64,000 bases of DNA from Aquila chrysaetos chrysaetos (taxonomy: Eukaryota > Chordata > Aves > Accipitriformes > Accipitridae): assembly GCF_900496995.4 (NCBI RefSeq), contig NW_024470382.1, positions 1 through 64,000 of the forward strand, written 5' to 3'. Numbering within the stretch: the stretch's first letter is position 1; every line of letters begins with the position of its first letter. This document shows positions 1 to 10,998 of the stretch, one piece after another. The position numbers were made by a program, and so were the translations under genes. Below the pieces are notes generated by a model. The model saw only the letters and a program-made list of their open reading frames with translations, ran no database searches and was not told the origin of the DNA.

Positions 1-1427
1 TGGCGCTGAACGTGTTTGGTTCTTTTATTTTTTTTAATTAGCGAAAAGATTAATTGGCCTGTCAAGAAGCAGCTTGCCAGGTGCTCACACCCCAGGATTG
101 GGATTTAAATGGCAAACTTTGTTTTTCTACTGGGAAGCAGGGAAAAAAAAAACTTGTTTGTATGACCATTCACACAGGAGGAGGGGAGGGGTGGGGGGGG
201 GGGCAAAATCATTTGGTGTGGGGCTGGTCCTGCTGGGAAAGGCCTGAAGATGCAGCTGGTTTCCAAGAAAATGGGAAGGGGAGCCAGTCTTGTTGGGGTG
301 GGGTTTCCACGTGGGAGCACCAATAAAGTAAATGCCAAATAGGCCGATTTCTCAGTTTTTACAATGGAAGGAGAAATGCTGGAGATGTTTGGGGTCAGTT
401 GGAGATGTTTGGGGTCAGCTGGAGATGTTTGGGGTTGTCTGGAGATATTTGGGGTCAGCTGGAGATGTTTGGGGTTGTCTGGAGATATTTGGGGTCAGCT
501 GGAGATGTTTGGGGTTGTCTGGAGATATTTGGGGTCAGCTGGAGATGTTTGGGGTCAGTTGAAGATGCTGGAGATGTTTGGGGTCAGCTGGAGACACTGG
601 GTTTGGATGGAGACACTGGGTTTGGATGGAGATGGTGGATGGATGGAGATGTTTGGAGGTGGATGGATGGAGATGTTTGGAGGTGGATGGATGGAGATGG
701 TGGATGGATGGAGATGGTGGATGGATGGAGACGTTGAGGTTGGATGGAGATGTAGATTGAACGGAGATGTTGGGGTCAGATGGAGACATGGGGGAGTTGG
801 ATGGAGATGTTGGGGTCGGACGGAGACATGGGGGGGCTGCAGAAGGACCTCCACCCATCCCACAGAGGACCCAGCCGTGCTTGTGTTCTCCACGCAGCAT
901 CAAGCACCTGATGGAGCAGGGTCTGCTCACGGAGGTGGCTCCGTGTAGACCCCAACCCCTAACCCAAAGCCAAGAGCGGGTGGATGGATGGGTGGAAGGA
1001 TGGATGGATGGGTGGGTGGATAAATAGATATGGTCGATAGATGAGGTAGGTAGACGGGTAGGTGGAAGGATGGCGAGACAGCTGGATAGGCAGACAGACA
1101 GACAGACAGAGGCTAGCTACACTGATGGACAGCTCATGTCTCCATACTGATAGGCTCGGCGGATGCAGACAGACGAGCAGGTGCCAGTGACCCCTGGCTG
1201 GATGGCAACTGTCCGGCCTCGGCGGCCAGAAGGATCCAAACGGCAGCAGGATGGACAGACGGACGAGCGCCCTTCCTCTGCCGGCTGGAGGGACAGAAGA
1301 ACGGGGTGAGGCAGGAGGGATGGGCAGGCAGGCAGCTGGCCAGCTAGCCGGCCAGGGAGACGTGAGCCGCCCTCGAGGTGTTGCTCTACACGCCGGGGCA
1401 AGGCCTCCTACCGCAGGGAAAAGTGGG

Positions 1428-1458
<31 letters not shown>

Positions 1459-1609
1459 AGATAAGAAAACAAACCACCCTAATCGTGGCACCACTGGCAA
1501 ACACGGCAAAGCCCCGCCGGGCGCCGGCAGCTGGGGCAAGGTGCACTTGGGGCGGACCTTGGTCAACGGCACCCAGCGGGTGCCGCCGGGGACCGGCACC
1601 CCCGTGACC
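1..1609. repeat. Upstream spacer of SLC27A5: minisatellites and simple repeats
   Basis: No gene is supported here. About 380-597 is a 20-bp minisatellite (GGAGATGTTTGGGGTCAGCT and a GGTTGTCT variant, about 11 copies). It grades into TGGATGGAGAT-type repeats to about 830. A GGAT/GGGT simple repeat with a short CAGA tract lies at about 978-1110, and an A-rich homopolymer at 1430-1456. The first 60 bases are AT-rich. The promoter and any 5' non-coding exon of SLC27A5 should lie in 1110-1609, but no core element could be assigned. Confidence 0.75.
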
Positions 1610-4600
1610 ATGCCGGCGCTGGGGGCCGTCGCGGCGGCGGCCGGGCTGGTCTTGTTGCTGCTGCTGGTGCCGGCGGCGGCCCCTCGCCTGTTCCCCTTTT
1701 TCTGGGCTGACCTGGTGGCCTTCGCCGGCTTGGTGCGGTCAGCGGTGCGATGTCAGCGGCGTTTGAACCGCCGACCCCCCGTCACCCTCCTCGACGTCTT
1801 CCAGGAGCACGCTCGCCGCCGGCCCCGCTGGCCCTTGCTCCGCTTCCAGGATGAAGTTTACACCTACGAAGACATGGAACGCTGGAGCAACCGGGCTGCC
1901 CGAGTGTTCTCCCGGCACCTGGAGCTGCAGCCGGGTCGGACCGTCGCCGTCTTCCTCCCCAACGAACCCACCTACGTATGGACCTGGTTGGCGTTGGCCA
2001 AGCTGAGCTGCCCCATGGCTTGTCTCAACTGCAACGTGCGGGGTCGGGCGCTGCAGCACGCGCTCGCCGCTGCCCAGGCCACCCTCATCCTCGCCAGCCC
2101 CGGTGAGTGGCTCCCACCTGGAATTTTGGGGGGGGGGGAGGGGGCTGAGCGGAAATTTGGGGTGCCGAGAGGACCCAGGCATCCGGGTGGGTCCCGTCCT
2201 CCCCCGCCGCTGGTTGCGTCTTTCCTTGCAGGTGTGCGGTGCACATGCGTGTGCGGGGTTGGCGGGGGTGTGCGGGGAGTGAGGCGGGAGGGTGTCTGTG
2301 CGTGTCGATGCTTGTGTGTGTGTGTTTGCATGGGTGTGAGTGGCAGCACGTGTGTCTGCACGCGTGTCAGTGTCTGTCCGTGGATTTACATGGGTGTCTG
2401 TACATGTGTCTGCACGCGTGTCAGTGTCTGTCCATGGATTTACATGGGTGTCAGTGCCTGTACATGTGTCTGTACGCATGTCAGTGTCTGTCCATGGATT
2501 TACACGGGTGTCAGTGCCTGTACATGTGTCTGCACGCGTGTCAGTGTCTGTCCATGGATTTACATGGGTGTCAGTGCCTGTACATGTGTCTGCACGCGTG
2601 TCAGTGTCTGTCCATGGATTTACATGGGTGTCAGTGCCTGTACATGTGTCTGCACGCGTGTCAGTGTCTGTCCATGGATTTACATGGGTGTCTGTGCCTC
2701 TACATGTGTCTGCATGTGTGTCAGTGTCTGTCCATGGATTTACATGGGTGTCAGTGCCTGTACATGTGTCTGCATGCATGTCAGTGTCTGTCCATGGATT
2801 TACACGGGTGTCTGTGCCTCTACATGTGTCTGCACGCGTGTCAGTGTCTGTCCATGGATTTACACGGGTGTCAGTGCCTGTACATGTGTCTGTACGCGTG
2901 TCAGTGTCTGTCCATGGATTTACATGGGTGTCAGTGCCTGTACATGTGTCTGCACGCGTGTCAGTGTCTGTCCATGGATTTACATGGGTGTCAGTGCCTG
3001 TACATGTGTCTGCACGCGTGTCAGTGTCTGTCCATGGATTTACACGGGTGTCAGTGCCTGTACATGTGTCTGCATGTGTGTCAGTGTCTGTCCATGGATT
3101 TACATGGGTGTCAGTGCCTGTACATGTGTCTGCACATGTGTCGGTGTCTGTCCATGGATTTACATGGGTGTCAGTGCCTGTACATGTGTCTGCACATGTG
3201 TCAGTGTCTGGCCATGGATTTATACGGGTGTCTCTGCCTCTACATGTGTCTGCACACATCTCAGTGTCCATGCACCTGTGCATGTGTTTGCATGTGTGTC
3301 AGTGTCTGCACGTGTGGCAACGGCAGCGTGTGTGTCTGCATGTCAGTGCCTGTGTATTTGCATGTGTGTCAGTGTCTGTGCACATGTTTACACATGTGTC
3401 ACTGGCTGCATGTGTGTCTGCATGCATGTCAGTGTCCATGCATGTGTCTGCACGTGTGTTGCTGTCTGTCCATGCATTTCCATGTGTGTCCGCATCCATG
3501 CGTGTGCTGGCATGTGTATCAGTGTCTATACATGCATCGGCACATATGTCAGTGTCAGTGCATGCATATGCATGGGTGTCAGTACCTATACATGTGTCTG
3601 CATGTGTGTCGGTGTGCATACATGCATTTCCACGTGTGTTGGCTTCTGTGTGTTGCATTTGCACGCATGTCAGTCTCTGTGCGTGCGTGTCAGCACCCAT
3701 ACATGCTCCTGCACACACATCTGTGGCGCACGTGTGGGTGTGAGGTACGGCGGGGCTGTTTGCCCTGAGCGTGCAAGAGGTTTTTCGTGTTGGGGCTGTA
3801 TTTGCACACCCCCCCTCCTCGCACGGCATGGTCATGGCTGCTTGTGCAGTCCTTCGCACACGCATGTGCAACACGCCAGTGCCCCGGCAAGCGTGTCAGG
3901 GTGCGCTGGCTGTGCTAAGGGCCACAGGTTAATCATCACTAGCCCTTTCCCCGGGGGGGTAAAGGTCCTTTTCTTTTTTTTTGCGTCATGTTTTTGGGGG
4001 AAGGAGGTAGAAAAAAAAAAAAAAAATCAGGGCAGGAGGAGGCTGGACCCACTGGGATCCTTGGGGTGCCTGTTGGGGGGGGGGTCAGGGTGCCCCTTGG
4101 GGGGCTGGGGGCACCCAGCAGATCGGGGCACCCTTAGGGGATGCTCCAGGTGCCTCTCTGGGGTGATCGGGGAGCCTTTTTGGGGTGCTTTGAGTGCCCA
4201 GCTGGGATCCTTGGGGGCCCTGTTTGGGATCTCCATGGGGGCCTGGCTGGTGGGGACACCCCTTTGGGGTGCTCAGGGTGCCCCTCGGGGATGTATCGGG
4301 TGTCTGGGTGATCAGGGACCCCTTTTTGGGTGCTTTGAGTACCCAACTGGGATCCTCGGAGCTCCCATATGGGATACTCCAGGTGCCAGTCCTGTCTGGG
4401 ATCCTTGGGGCACCCGTCCTGGATGTCCAGGATGCCCACCCAATTTGGGGTCCCTATTTGACGTGCGACTGGCGCCCATCTGCGGTCCTGTGGGTGCCCA
4501 TTTGGGGTGCCGGGGGTCCCTACCCTATCAAAGGGTGCACTGGGTGCCCATCTGGGATCTTTGGGGCACCCATCCACGATGCCTGGGGTGCCCATCTCAT

Positions 4601-7600
4601 TCAGCAGCCCATTTGGGGTACACAGGGTGTCCACCCAGGATCCTTGGGGCACCCATCCTGGATGCCCAGGGTGCCCACCCGATTGGGGTCCCTATTTGGG
4701 GTGCGACCGGTGCCCATCTGGGGTCCTTTGGGTGCCCGTTTGGGATGCCTGGGGTGCCCATCTGATTGCGGGGGTGGGGGGGGGGGGCATCAGATCTAGG
4801 GCCATCAGATCCAGGGCCATCAGATGCCCCATCAGATGCCCATCCCTGACCCGTTGGGTTCCCCTCTTGGATACTCATCCATCTGGGCCCCCCCCCCCCC
4901 CCCCCTTCCCCGCAGATCTCCAGGCCGCCGTGGAGGAGGTCCTGCCGGCCCTGCGGCGCGACGGCATCCGCGTCTTCTACCTGAGCTCCACGTCACCCAC
5001 GCCGGGCATCGAGGCCCTGCTGCCCGCCATCGAGGCAGCCTCCGATGAGCCCCTGCCCGCCCACCACCGCGCCGGCATCACCGCCAACTCCAAGGCCATC
5101 TACATCTACACCTCCGGCACCACCGGTGAGGCCGTGGGGACAGAAACCCCAAAGGCGGGAGGGTCTGCTCCTTGGAGAATGGCAACTGGGAGGGTTTGGG
5201 TGTGATGGGTGAAGAGCCAAAGGAGGTTGTCCCCCGTGGGTTGCATGGGCAAGGCGGTGCAGGTGATGTTGGGGACGTTGGATGGGTCTTGTGGAGGCCC
5301 TTCGCCAACCCCGACCATCGTAGGTCCACCTGGGCCAGGTTTCTCCTGGCTGCGTCCATGCGAGGGTTGGGCATCTCCAAGAATGGAGACTCACCGGGTA
5401 CCCGGGTCTTCCTCGTGGGGACAGGGTGGAGAATTGGACGTCCCTGAACCCAAACCAGATCCCACGCCAATTAACACAGGCGCATCTGGATGAGGTTCCT
5501 CATGGCTCCTCCCAGCGAGGTCTGGAGACCTCCAGGGATGGAAACCCACCACCCTGAGGGAAAGGTTTTGCCCTCCCATCCCATCCCTCATCCCCAGGAC
5601 CTCCCAACCCACACGGGCACCTCCAAGGAGGACATTTCCCACTCTCTGCTCCCATTCCCCAGGGCTGCCCAAGGCAGCAGTGATCACAGAGATGAAGCTG
5701 ATGATGGTGGCCAACCTGGGCCAGCTCTGTGGCCTGCGGTCTGATGATGTCATGTACACAACGCTGCCGCTCTACCACTCGGCCGGGCTGCTCATCGGGG
5801 TAGGAGGGTGCTTCGAGGTCGGTATGTACCCCCATGTCCCATGTAGCCCAGACAGAGGGGGGTGCAGGCAAGGACAGGCAGAGAGAGGTCTTGCAGACAG
5901 ACGGACGGATGGAGAAATGCGTGGGGAGAAGGAAGAGGAAGAAGGGAGAGGGACCTGTGTCCATAGATGGATGAGGGATGGATAGATGGATGGGTGGACA
6001 TTTTAGATGGATGGACAGCTGCTTTATGAAGATGGATGTTTTATGGAGATGGATGGATGGCTTGGACAGACTTTTTCTGGAGATGGACTGAAGGATGATG
6101 GAAAAATGTGAGGATGGAGGGAAGAAAAGGAAAGAAGAGAGAGAAAAGCAGAAAGATCTCTACAGCGATAAATGGATTAGTGGGGGGATGGATGGCTAGA
6201 TGGACGGAGAGATGACAATAAGTGTAGGGATGGAAAAGGAAAGAGTCAGATAAAAAGAAGACAGGAGAAGGGTGTCCATGTAGATAATGGGTGACTCGGG
6301 GTGAATGGACAGGACAGATACTCATGGCGATGGATAGAGGGATGGACGGATGGAGAGATGGGTGGAGAAAAGGTAAAAAAAAGAGAGGAAAAAGGGAGGG
6401 GTAACCATCACCCTGCCATGTCCCCACAGGGGCCACCTGCGTCCTACGGACCAAGTTCTCCGCTTCCCAGTTCTGGGACGACTGCCGCCGTTACAACGTC
6501 TCTGTCATCCAGTACGTGGGCGAGCTCATGCGCTACCTCTGCAACACGCCCAAGGTAAGGTCCCCACCAGCCTGAAATCCACCCCGGGGGGGGGGGGGGG
6601 GGAACGTGACGCTGTGGGGCGCACCCTGAGACGGTCCCTCCTTTTGTCACCCCACAGCGCGCCGATGACCGGGAGCACGGGGTGCGCTTGGCGTTGGGCA
6701 ACGGCCTGCGGGCAGAGGTGTGGAAGGAGTTCCTCCAGCGCTTTGGACCCATCTCCATCTGGGAGTTTTACGGAGCTACCGAGGGGAACGCCGGCTTCAT
6801 CAACTACACCGGCAAAATCGGGGCTGTGGGCAGAGCCAACGTGTTCCTCAGGGTGAGCTGCTGGTGATGACGACGGCAGGGGGGAGCAAACGCTGACTGC
6901 CTTGGGGAGATCAATACTGTACCTCTAGTTGGGCTGATACTGGGGCAGGGAGTCCAGGATACCCTCTTCATGATGGCACAAACGGTGACCTCCTTGGGGA
7001 AACCAACACTGTCCATCAGGTTGGGCTGATACAAAAACAGGATCTCCCAGATCTCCTCTTCACGTCCAAAAGGAGTCTCCTCCACGTGGTTGGCCAATGT
7101 TGACTCAACAGTGTTGACTCAAAGTCTGGTTTTGGAGTGTCCATGGCAACCTGGACATCTCTGTAGCCCCGAGAAAGGCCACTTCGGTGTCACTTCTTGG
7201 TCCCAACCACCCATGTGTTGAGCAAAAGCTGCAAAAATAAGGCTTTGTCCAGCCTTTTCCCACAGTTGCAATGCCCAGCATTCTCCCACAGATCTTTGAT
7301 TGGAAAGATATCATGATGAGTTTGGTCAATGGCTGGCTCTATTATATTAATCTTATTTAAAGATAAAGGGCGATTAGCTCAGATGGAAAACAAGTGGCTA
7401 CCCAGGATGTTGGGATTGGGGGAGGGGGGCAGGGTGTGTTTCTGTGGGTTGTAATGAACAAATAAGAGAGGATCGGACCTGGCACTGGAAAGAAAGTCTC
7501 GCTCTTTTTAATCCCACGTTTCTCTTCCACCCACCAGTTTCTCTCTTTGTCCCTCTTCTGCCCTCCAGTGTTTATCTCCCTTTGAGCTGATCAAGTACAA

Positions 7601-10134
7601 CGTGGAGGAGGACAAACCCGTACGTGATGAGCGAGGTCTCTGCATCCGAGTCCGCCCCGGTAAGAAGAGATCAGCCTTACGAGGGCCTTTTTGGGAGGAA
7701 AGGGGGGCAGACAGAGGGTTGAGTTGCATCAAAGCCACCTCTTGGTCCTTATCATCATCATCGTGGTGGCTGGAAGCCACCAGAAACCCCCCAAAGAAAT
7801 AGGAGCATCATCCCTGAGCACCCAGTGGGGCACGGAGGGACATTCCCCAGTGCCAAGGCAGCTGCTGACCAGCCTCCAACTCTCCTTTCCTTCCCCGAAG
7901 GCGAGACGGGGCTGCTGGTCATGAAAATCACCAAGAATGCCCCTTTCTATGGCTACGCGGGTGATTCCCGGATGACAGAGAAGAAGGTCTTGAGGGACGT
8001 CTTGGTCAAAGGCGACACCTTCTTCAACAGCGGTGATCTCCTCATGATGGACCATGAAAGATTCATCTACTTCCAGGACCGCGTGGGAGACACTTTCCGG
8101 TAACTCTGATGCTCTCACACCCACATCTGCCTGGGCAATACCATGTCCAAATCCCCCCCCCTCACAGCTTCATCCCTTCTCTTCTTTAGTTGGAAAGGTG
8201 AGAATGTGGCCACGACAGAGGTGGAGGCCACTCTTGCCCTGGTAAACTTCATCCAGGAGGTCAATGTCTACGGAGTGTCCGTGCCAGGTGAGTACTGGGT
8301 GGTGCGGGGGGAGCGAGTCGGACCAAAATAAGAATCTGGTGATGTTTCAGCCGTGTGATGTGTCCCTGAATGGTCTGAGCAGCCACCGAGAAGCCTAAAG
8401 TAGAATAGAATGGAAGGGACCTACAACGATCATCTAGTCCAACTGCCCGACCACTTCGGGACTCATTGACCCAAAGTAAGAGTCCAGTATTGTTTTGGTC
8501 TCGTGATTACTGCCACAACAGTCCAAACAGCCACCAAGAAGAGTAAAACAGGACTGGGTTGCCCCCAAACAGCATCTAGTCTTGTTTAGGGCAAGTAATA
8601 TGTCCACATAATGGTCCAACTGACCACTGAGAAGGCTAAAGTAGGACTTACTGACCCAAAATAAGTTTCTGGCATGGCTTTAGCACACAATGGGTGCCTG
8701 TAAAGGCCTGAGTGACCACCAGGAAGGTTAAAAGGGGACTTGGTTGCCCAAACCAAGCGTCCAGCAATGTTTTGGGCATGCAACCTACCCCTGCAATGGT
8801 CCGAGTAGCCACCAAGAGAAGTCAAATGGGACTCGGTTGCGAAAATAAGCATCTGGTGATGTTTTGGTCAACTGACATGTCTCCGTGATGGTCCAAGCGG
8901 CCACCAGGAAGAGTAAAAGGGGACTCAGTTGCTCAAAGCGAGCATCAGTTGCTGGTTTGGGCACACCGTATGCCACCATAATGGTCCAAATATGGCCACA
9001 AAGGAGGCAAAAATGGCAAACGTTCACCCAAAATAAGCATCCTGTGTTGTTTTGACCATGACGTGCCTCCATCGTGGTCCCAGCGGCCACCGAGAAGGCT
9101 AAAGTGGGACACATCCACCCAAAACATGCAACATTGTTTTGAGCATGCAACAGGTCTCCCATAACAGTCCAGGTGGCCACCAAGAATAAAACAAGACTTG
9201 GTCGCCCAAAATAACCCTCCGGCGTTGTTTGCAGGGTGCGAAGGGAGGTGCGGCATGGCGGCCATCTGCCTGAAGGCCGGGACGAGCTTTGAGGGCGAGA
9301 GCCTTTACACCTTCACCGGGGACACGCTGCCCAGTTACGCCGCGCCCCGTTTCGTGCGGATCCAGGTCAGCGGTCCCAGCTTCACCCTAGACGGTGGGGG
9401 GGGGGGGGGGGGGGCTTCTGGGGGACAGGTTTTGGGTTTTTTGGGTTTTTTTTAAGTCCTCTGCCAAATTAGTCCTTCGGACGAAGGGCAATTGGGCAGC
9501 GCAGGCACCAGCGCCCGTTTCCAGTGACTATGTCGGTGTCCCCCCAGTTTCCGATGATGGTGCCTGTAACGGTGCTGGGGTCCCCCATTACCGGTGACAG
9601 CGCCTGTCCCCCCCAGATGATGTCAGTGCCACGGTCACCCTGTTATGGCACTCTCCGTCCATTTCTGGAGATGGTGACGGTCTCCCAGTATCAATGACAA
9701 CATCAGGGTCACCCCGTGTTGATGATGACGTCGGTCCACCTTCCTGATGATGGTCCCTCCTTTTCCATGACAGCAGTGGTCACCCTGTGCCAGTGACATC
9801 ATACAGGTCCCCCCCAATTCCAGTGATGACGGCGTTGGTCCCCCACATTGCCGATGACAGCACCGGGGTCCCCCATTTCTGATGACGGTGCCAGTCACCC
9901 CAAACTGGTAACGCCGTCCATCCTCCCATTTCTGATGACACTGTCCCATCTCCGCAGGATGCCCTGGAGATCACGGGCACCTTCAAGCAGTGCAAAGGCA
10001 ACCTTGTCAAAGAAGGCTTTGACCCCAACGTCATCAAAGACCCCCTCTTCTTCCGTGACGACAAGAAGAAGTCCTACGTGCCCCTGAACCCCGACATCTA
10101 CGCCGCCATCCTGGATATGAAGCTCAACCTGTAG
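1610..10134 (+). CDS. SLC27A5: Long-chain fatty-acid transport protein / very-long-chain acyl-CoA synthetase (SLC27A5-like)
   Basis: ATP-dependent acyl-CoA (or bile-acid-CoA) ligase of the FATP family, expected in ER or peroxisomal membrane. Ten exons keep phase: 1610-2102, 4916-5125, 5663-5821, 6430-6554, 6658-6852, 7569-7659, 7901-8099, 8190-8287, 9235-9365, 9958-10134, totalling 625 residues. The start at 1610 precedes a hydrophobic segment (residues about 4-20). The AMP-binding motif [13 protein letters not shown] spans the exon 2/3 junction (about residue 230). The FATP signature runs from [16 protein letters not shown] through [19 protein letters not shown] across exons 7/8. The C terminus ITGTFK...LVKEGFDP is typical. 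SLC27A2 and SLC27A5 are close paralogues; the symbol rests on neighbours ZBTB45, TRIM28 and UBE2M, which accompany SLC27A5 in human. Length is nearer human SLC27A2 (620) than SLC27A5 (690), so the paralogue is inferred and the family is certain. All key motifs are intact. Confidence 0.88.
2290..3740. repeat. 60-bp minisatellite in SLC27A5 intron 1
   Basis: A unit of exactly 60 bp (begins TGTCTGCACGCGTGTCAGTG, contains CCATGGATTTACATGGGTG) repeats about 15 times from about 2340 to 3250 with few substitutions, then decays into related TGTGTCTGCATG-rich sequence to about 3740. Because 60 is divisible by three and the unit lacks stops in several frames, it creates open frames of about 500 codons on both strands. 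These are not genes. Confidence 0.95.
4030..4800. repeat. GGGTGCCCATCTGGGATCC-type minisatellite, SLC27A5 intron 1
   Basis: Degenerate units of about 30 bp built around GGGGCACCCATCCTGGATGC and GGTGCCCATTTGGGGTGC fill the 3' part of intron 1. A pyrimidine-rich tract and the exon 2 acceptor at 4915 follow. Confidence 0.85.
5880..6410. repeat. GATG/GGAT simple-repeat tract, SLC27A5 intron 3
   Basis: Imperfect tetranucleotide repeats (GGATGGATGG, AGATGGATGG) mixed with purine-rich GAAAAGG sequence occupy nearly the whole intron. Confidence 0.85.
8400..8460 (-). mobile_element. CR1-like LINE 3'-end fragment
   Basis: AGAATAGAATGGAAGGGACC followed by ATCATCTAGTCCAACTGCC reads like the reverse complement of the 3' terminus and ATTCTA-type tail of avian CR1 retroposons. 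Only about 60 bases are recognisable and there is no coding part. It is the only transposon-like piece found by eye in the window. Confidence 0.55.
8450..9225. repeat. Degenerate ~110-bp tandem repeat, SLC27A5 intron 8
   Basis: About seven diverged units share AAGTGGGAC / TTGCCCAAAATAAGCATC, TGTTTTGG, and GGTCCAAGCGGCCACCAAGA blocks at roughly 105-115 bp spacing, ending just before the exon 9 acceptor at 9234. Confidence 0.8.
9500..9950. repeat. Short minisatellite, SLC27A5 intron 9
   Basis: Diverged units of roughly 35-50 bp built on CCCCCATTTCTGATGACGGT / GCCAGTCACCC. A 19-base G run lies at about 9396-9414. Confidence 0.7.
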
Positions 10135-10343
10135 AAGAAGGAGCCACGCCAGGCCAGGGTCTCCATGATGGCGATTACCTCGGGGTGATTGGCAAGGCCA
10201 ATTTGGGGCTAATATCAGGCATATTTTTTTTTTTCGCTTCCTTCAGGGAGTTTTTAATGGTGTCGCAGCATGACGAGGGTGACGGGCTGGTCTTGGTGCT
10301 CGTTATCCTGCCCCAGTGCCTCCATGCCATGCTGGCTGCGGAA

Positions 10344-10349
10344 ATTAAA
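10344..10349 (+). promoter_or_regulatory. SLC27A5: Candidate poly(A) signal ATTAAA for SLC27A5
   Basis: ATTAAA lies about 210 bases past the SLC27A5 stop codon and is the first good hexamer in the 3' flank. Assignment is positional only. Confidence 0.4.
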
Positions 10350-10900
10350 GGCTTAATTCCAATTATTTGGGTCCAGGTGGGCGCCGGGTCGATGAGGGCC
10401 ATTTTTGGGGGACTGACACACTCGTTTATCCTTCTGGAGGGGGCAGATAGCGCCAAAAATCCTCCCGGCTGTTGGGGAGGGAATATTTGCTCAGCGCTGG
10501 CCTCTTGCTTGCCCACAAGGCCGGCCCCGGAGATGTATCGGGCCCCAAAACACTCTTGTCTTCGTACCCAGGGCTCATTGAGCCGTTTTAGCTCACTGAT
10601 CTGGAACAAAACCGATTTATTTCTCCTTGACCCAATTTTCTGCCCGATCGGTGACCTAAACCAGCTTGAGAAGGCAGCCCGGGCTCCCCCATGGATGTCA
10701 GACCCACACGGCACACACCAAGCCTCCACGACAGCATCAGCTTCTTCCTTCCCTTCCCCAGCAGCAGCCGAGCCCATTTAACCGAAACAAAAGGAGCTTA
10801 TTTCTCCCCGCAGCCACTTTCTGCCGCGTTGGTGAGCAGAACCGGCTCGGGGACGCTGTCCCGGCTCCCCCTTCTCCCAGACGTGAGCCAACCCCCTCCG
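10350..10900. other. Spacer between convergent SLC27A5 and THAP7
   Basis: No exon recognised. Two diverged copies of a block of about 100 bp lie at about 10600-10700 and 10785-10885; both have ACAAAA...TTATTTCTCC followed by TTTCTGCC and CCCGGCTCCCCC-like ends, spaced about 185-190 bp. Small open frames across it are unsupported. Confidence 0.5.
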
Positions 10901-10923
10901 TTTTTCATAGAAAAGGCAAAATC

Positions 10924-10929
10924 TTTATT
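10924..10929 (-). promoter_or_regulatory. THAP7: Poly(A) signal AATAAA for THAP7
   Basis: TTTATT on the plus strand is AATAAA on the minus strand, about 70 bases downstream of the THAP7 stop codon. It implies a very short 3' UTR and tail-to-tail arrangement with SLC27A5. Confidence 0.75.
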
Positions 10930-10998
10930 TACAAACCTTCCCAGCGGCACCGGGGCGGGGAAGAGGAGGAGAAGAGCGGGGTGTCCGCCAGGAAGCCT

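Noticed and set aside
860-960. Possible terminal exon of an upstream plus-strand gene (TTCTCCACGCAG acceptor, then IKHLMEQGLLTEVAP)
   Set aside because: Splice-like acceptor and a short open stretch only; no family match, no poly(A) signal nearby and surrounding repeats.
2239-3768. Open frames of about 470-510 codons on both strands in the 60-bp array
   Set aside because: The unit length is a multiple of three and stop-poor, so openness follows from the repeat; no start context, splice logic or protein family.
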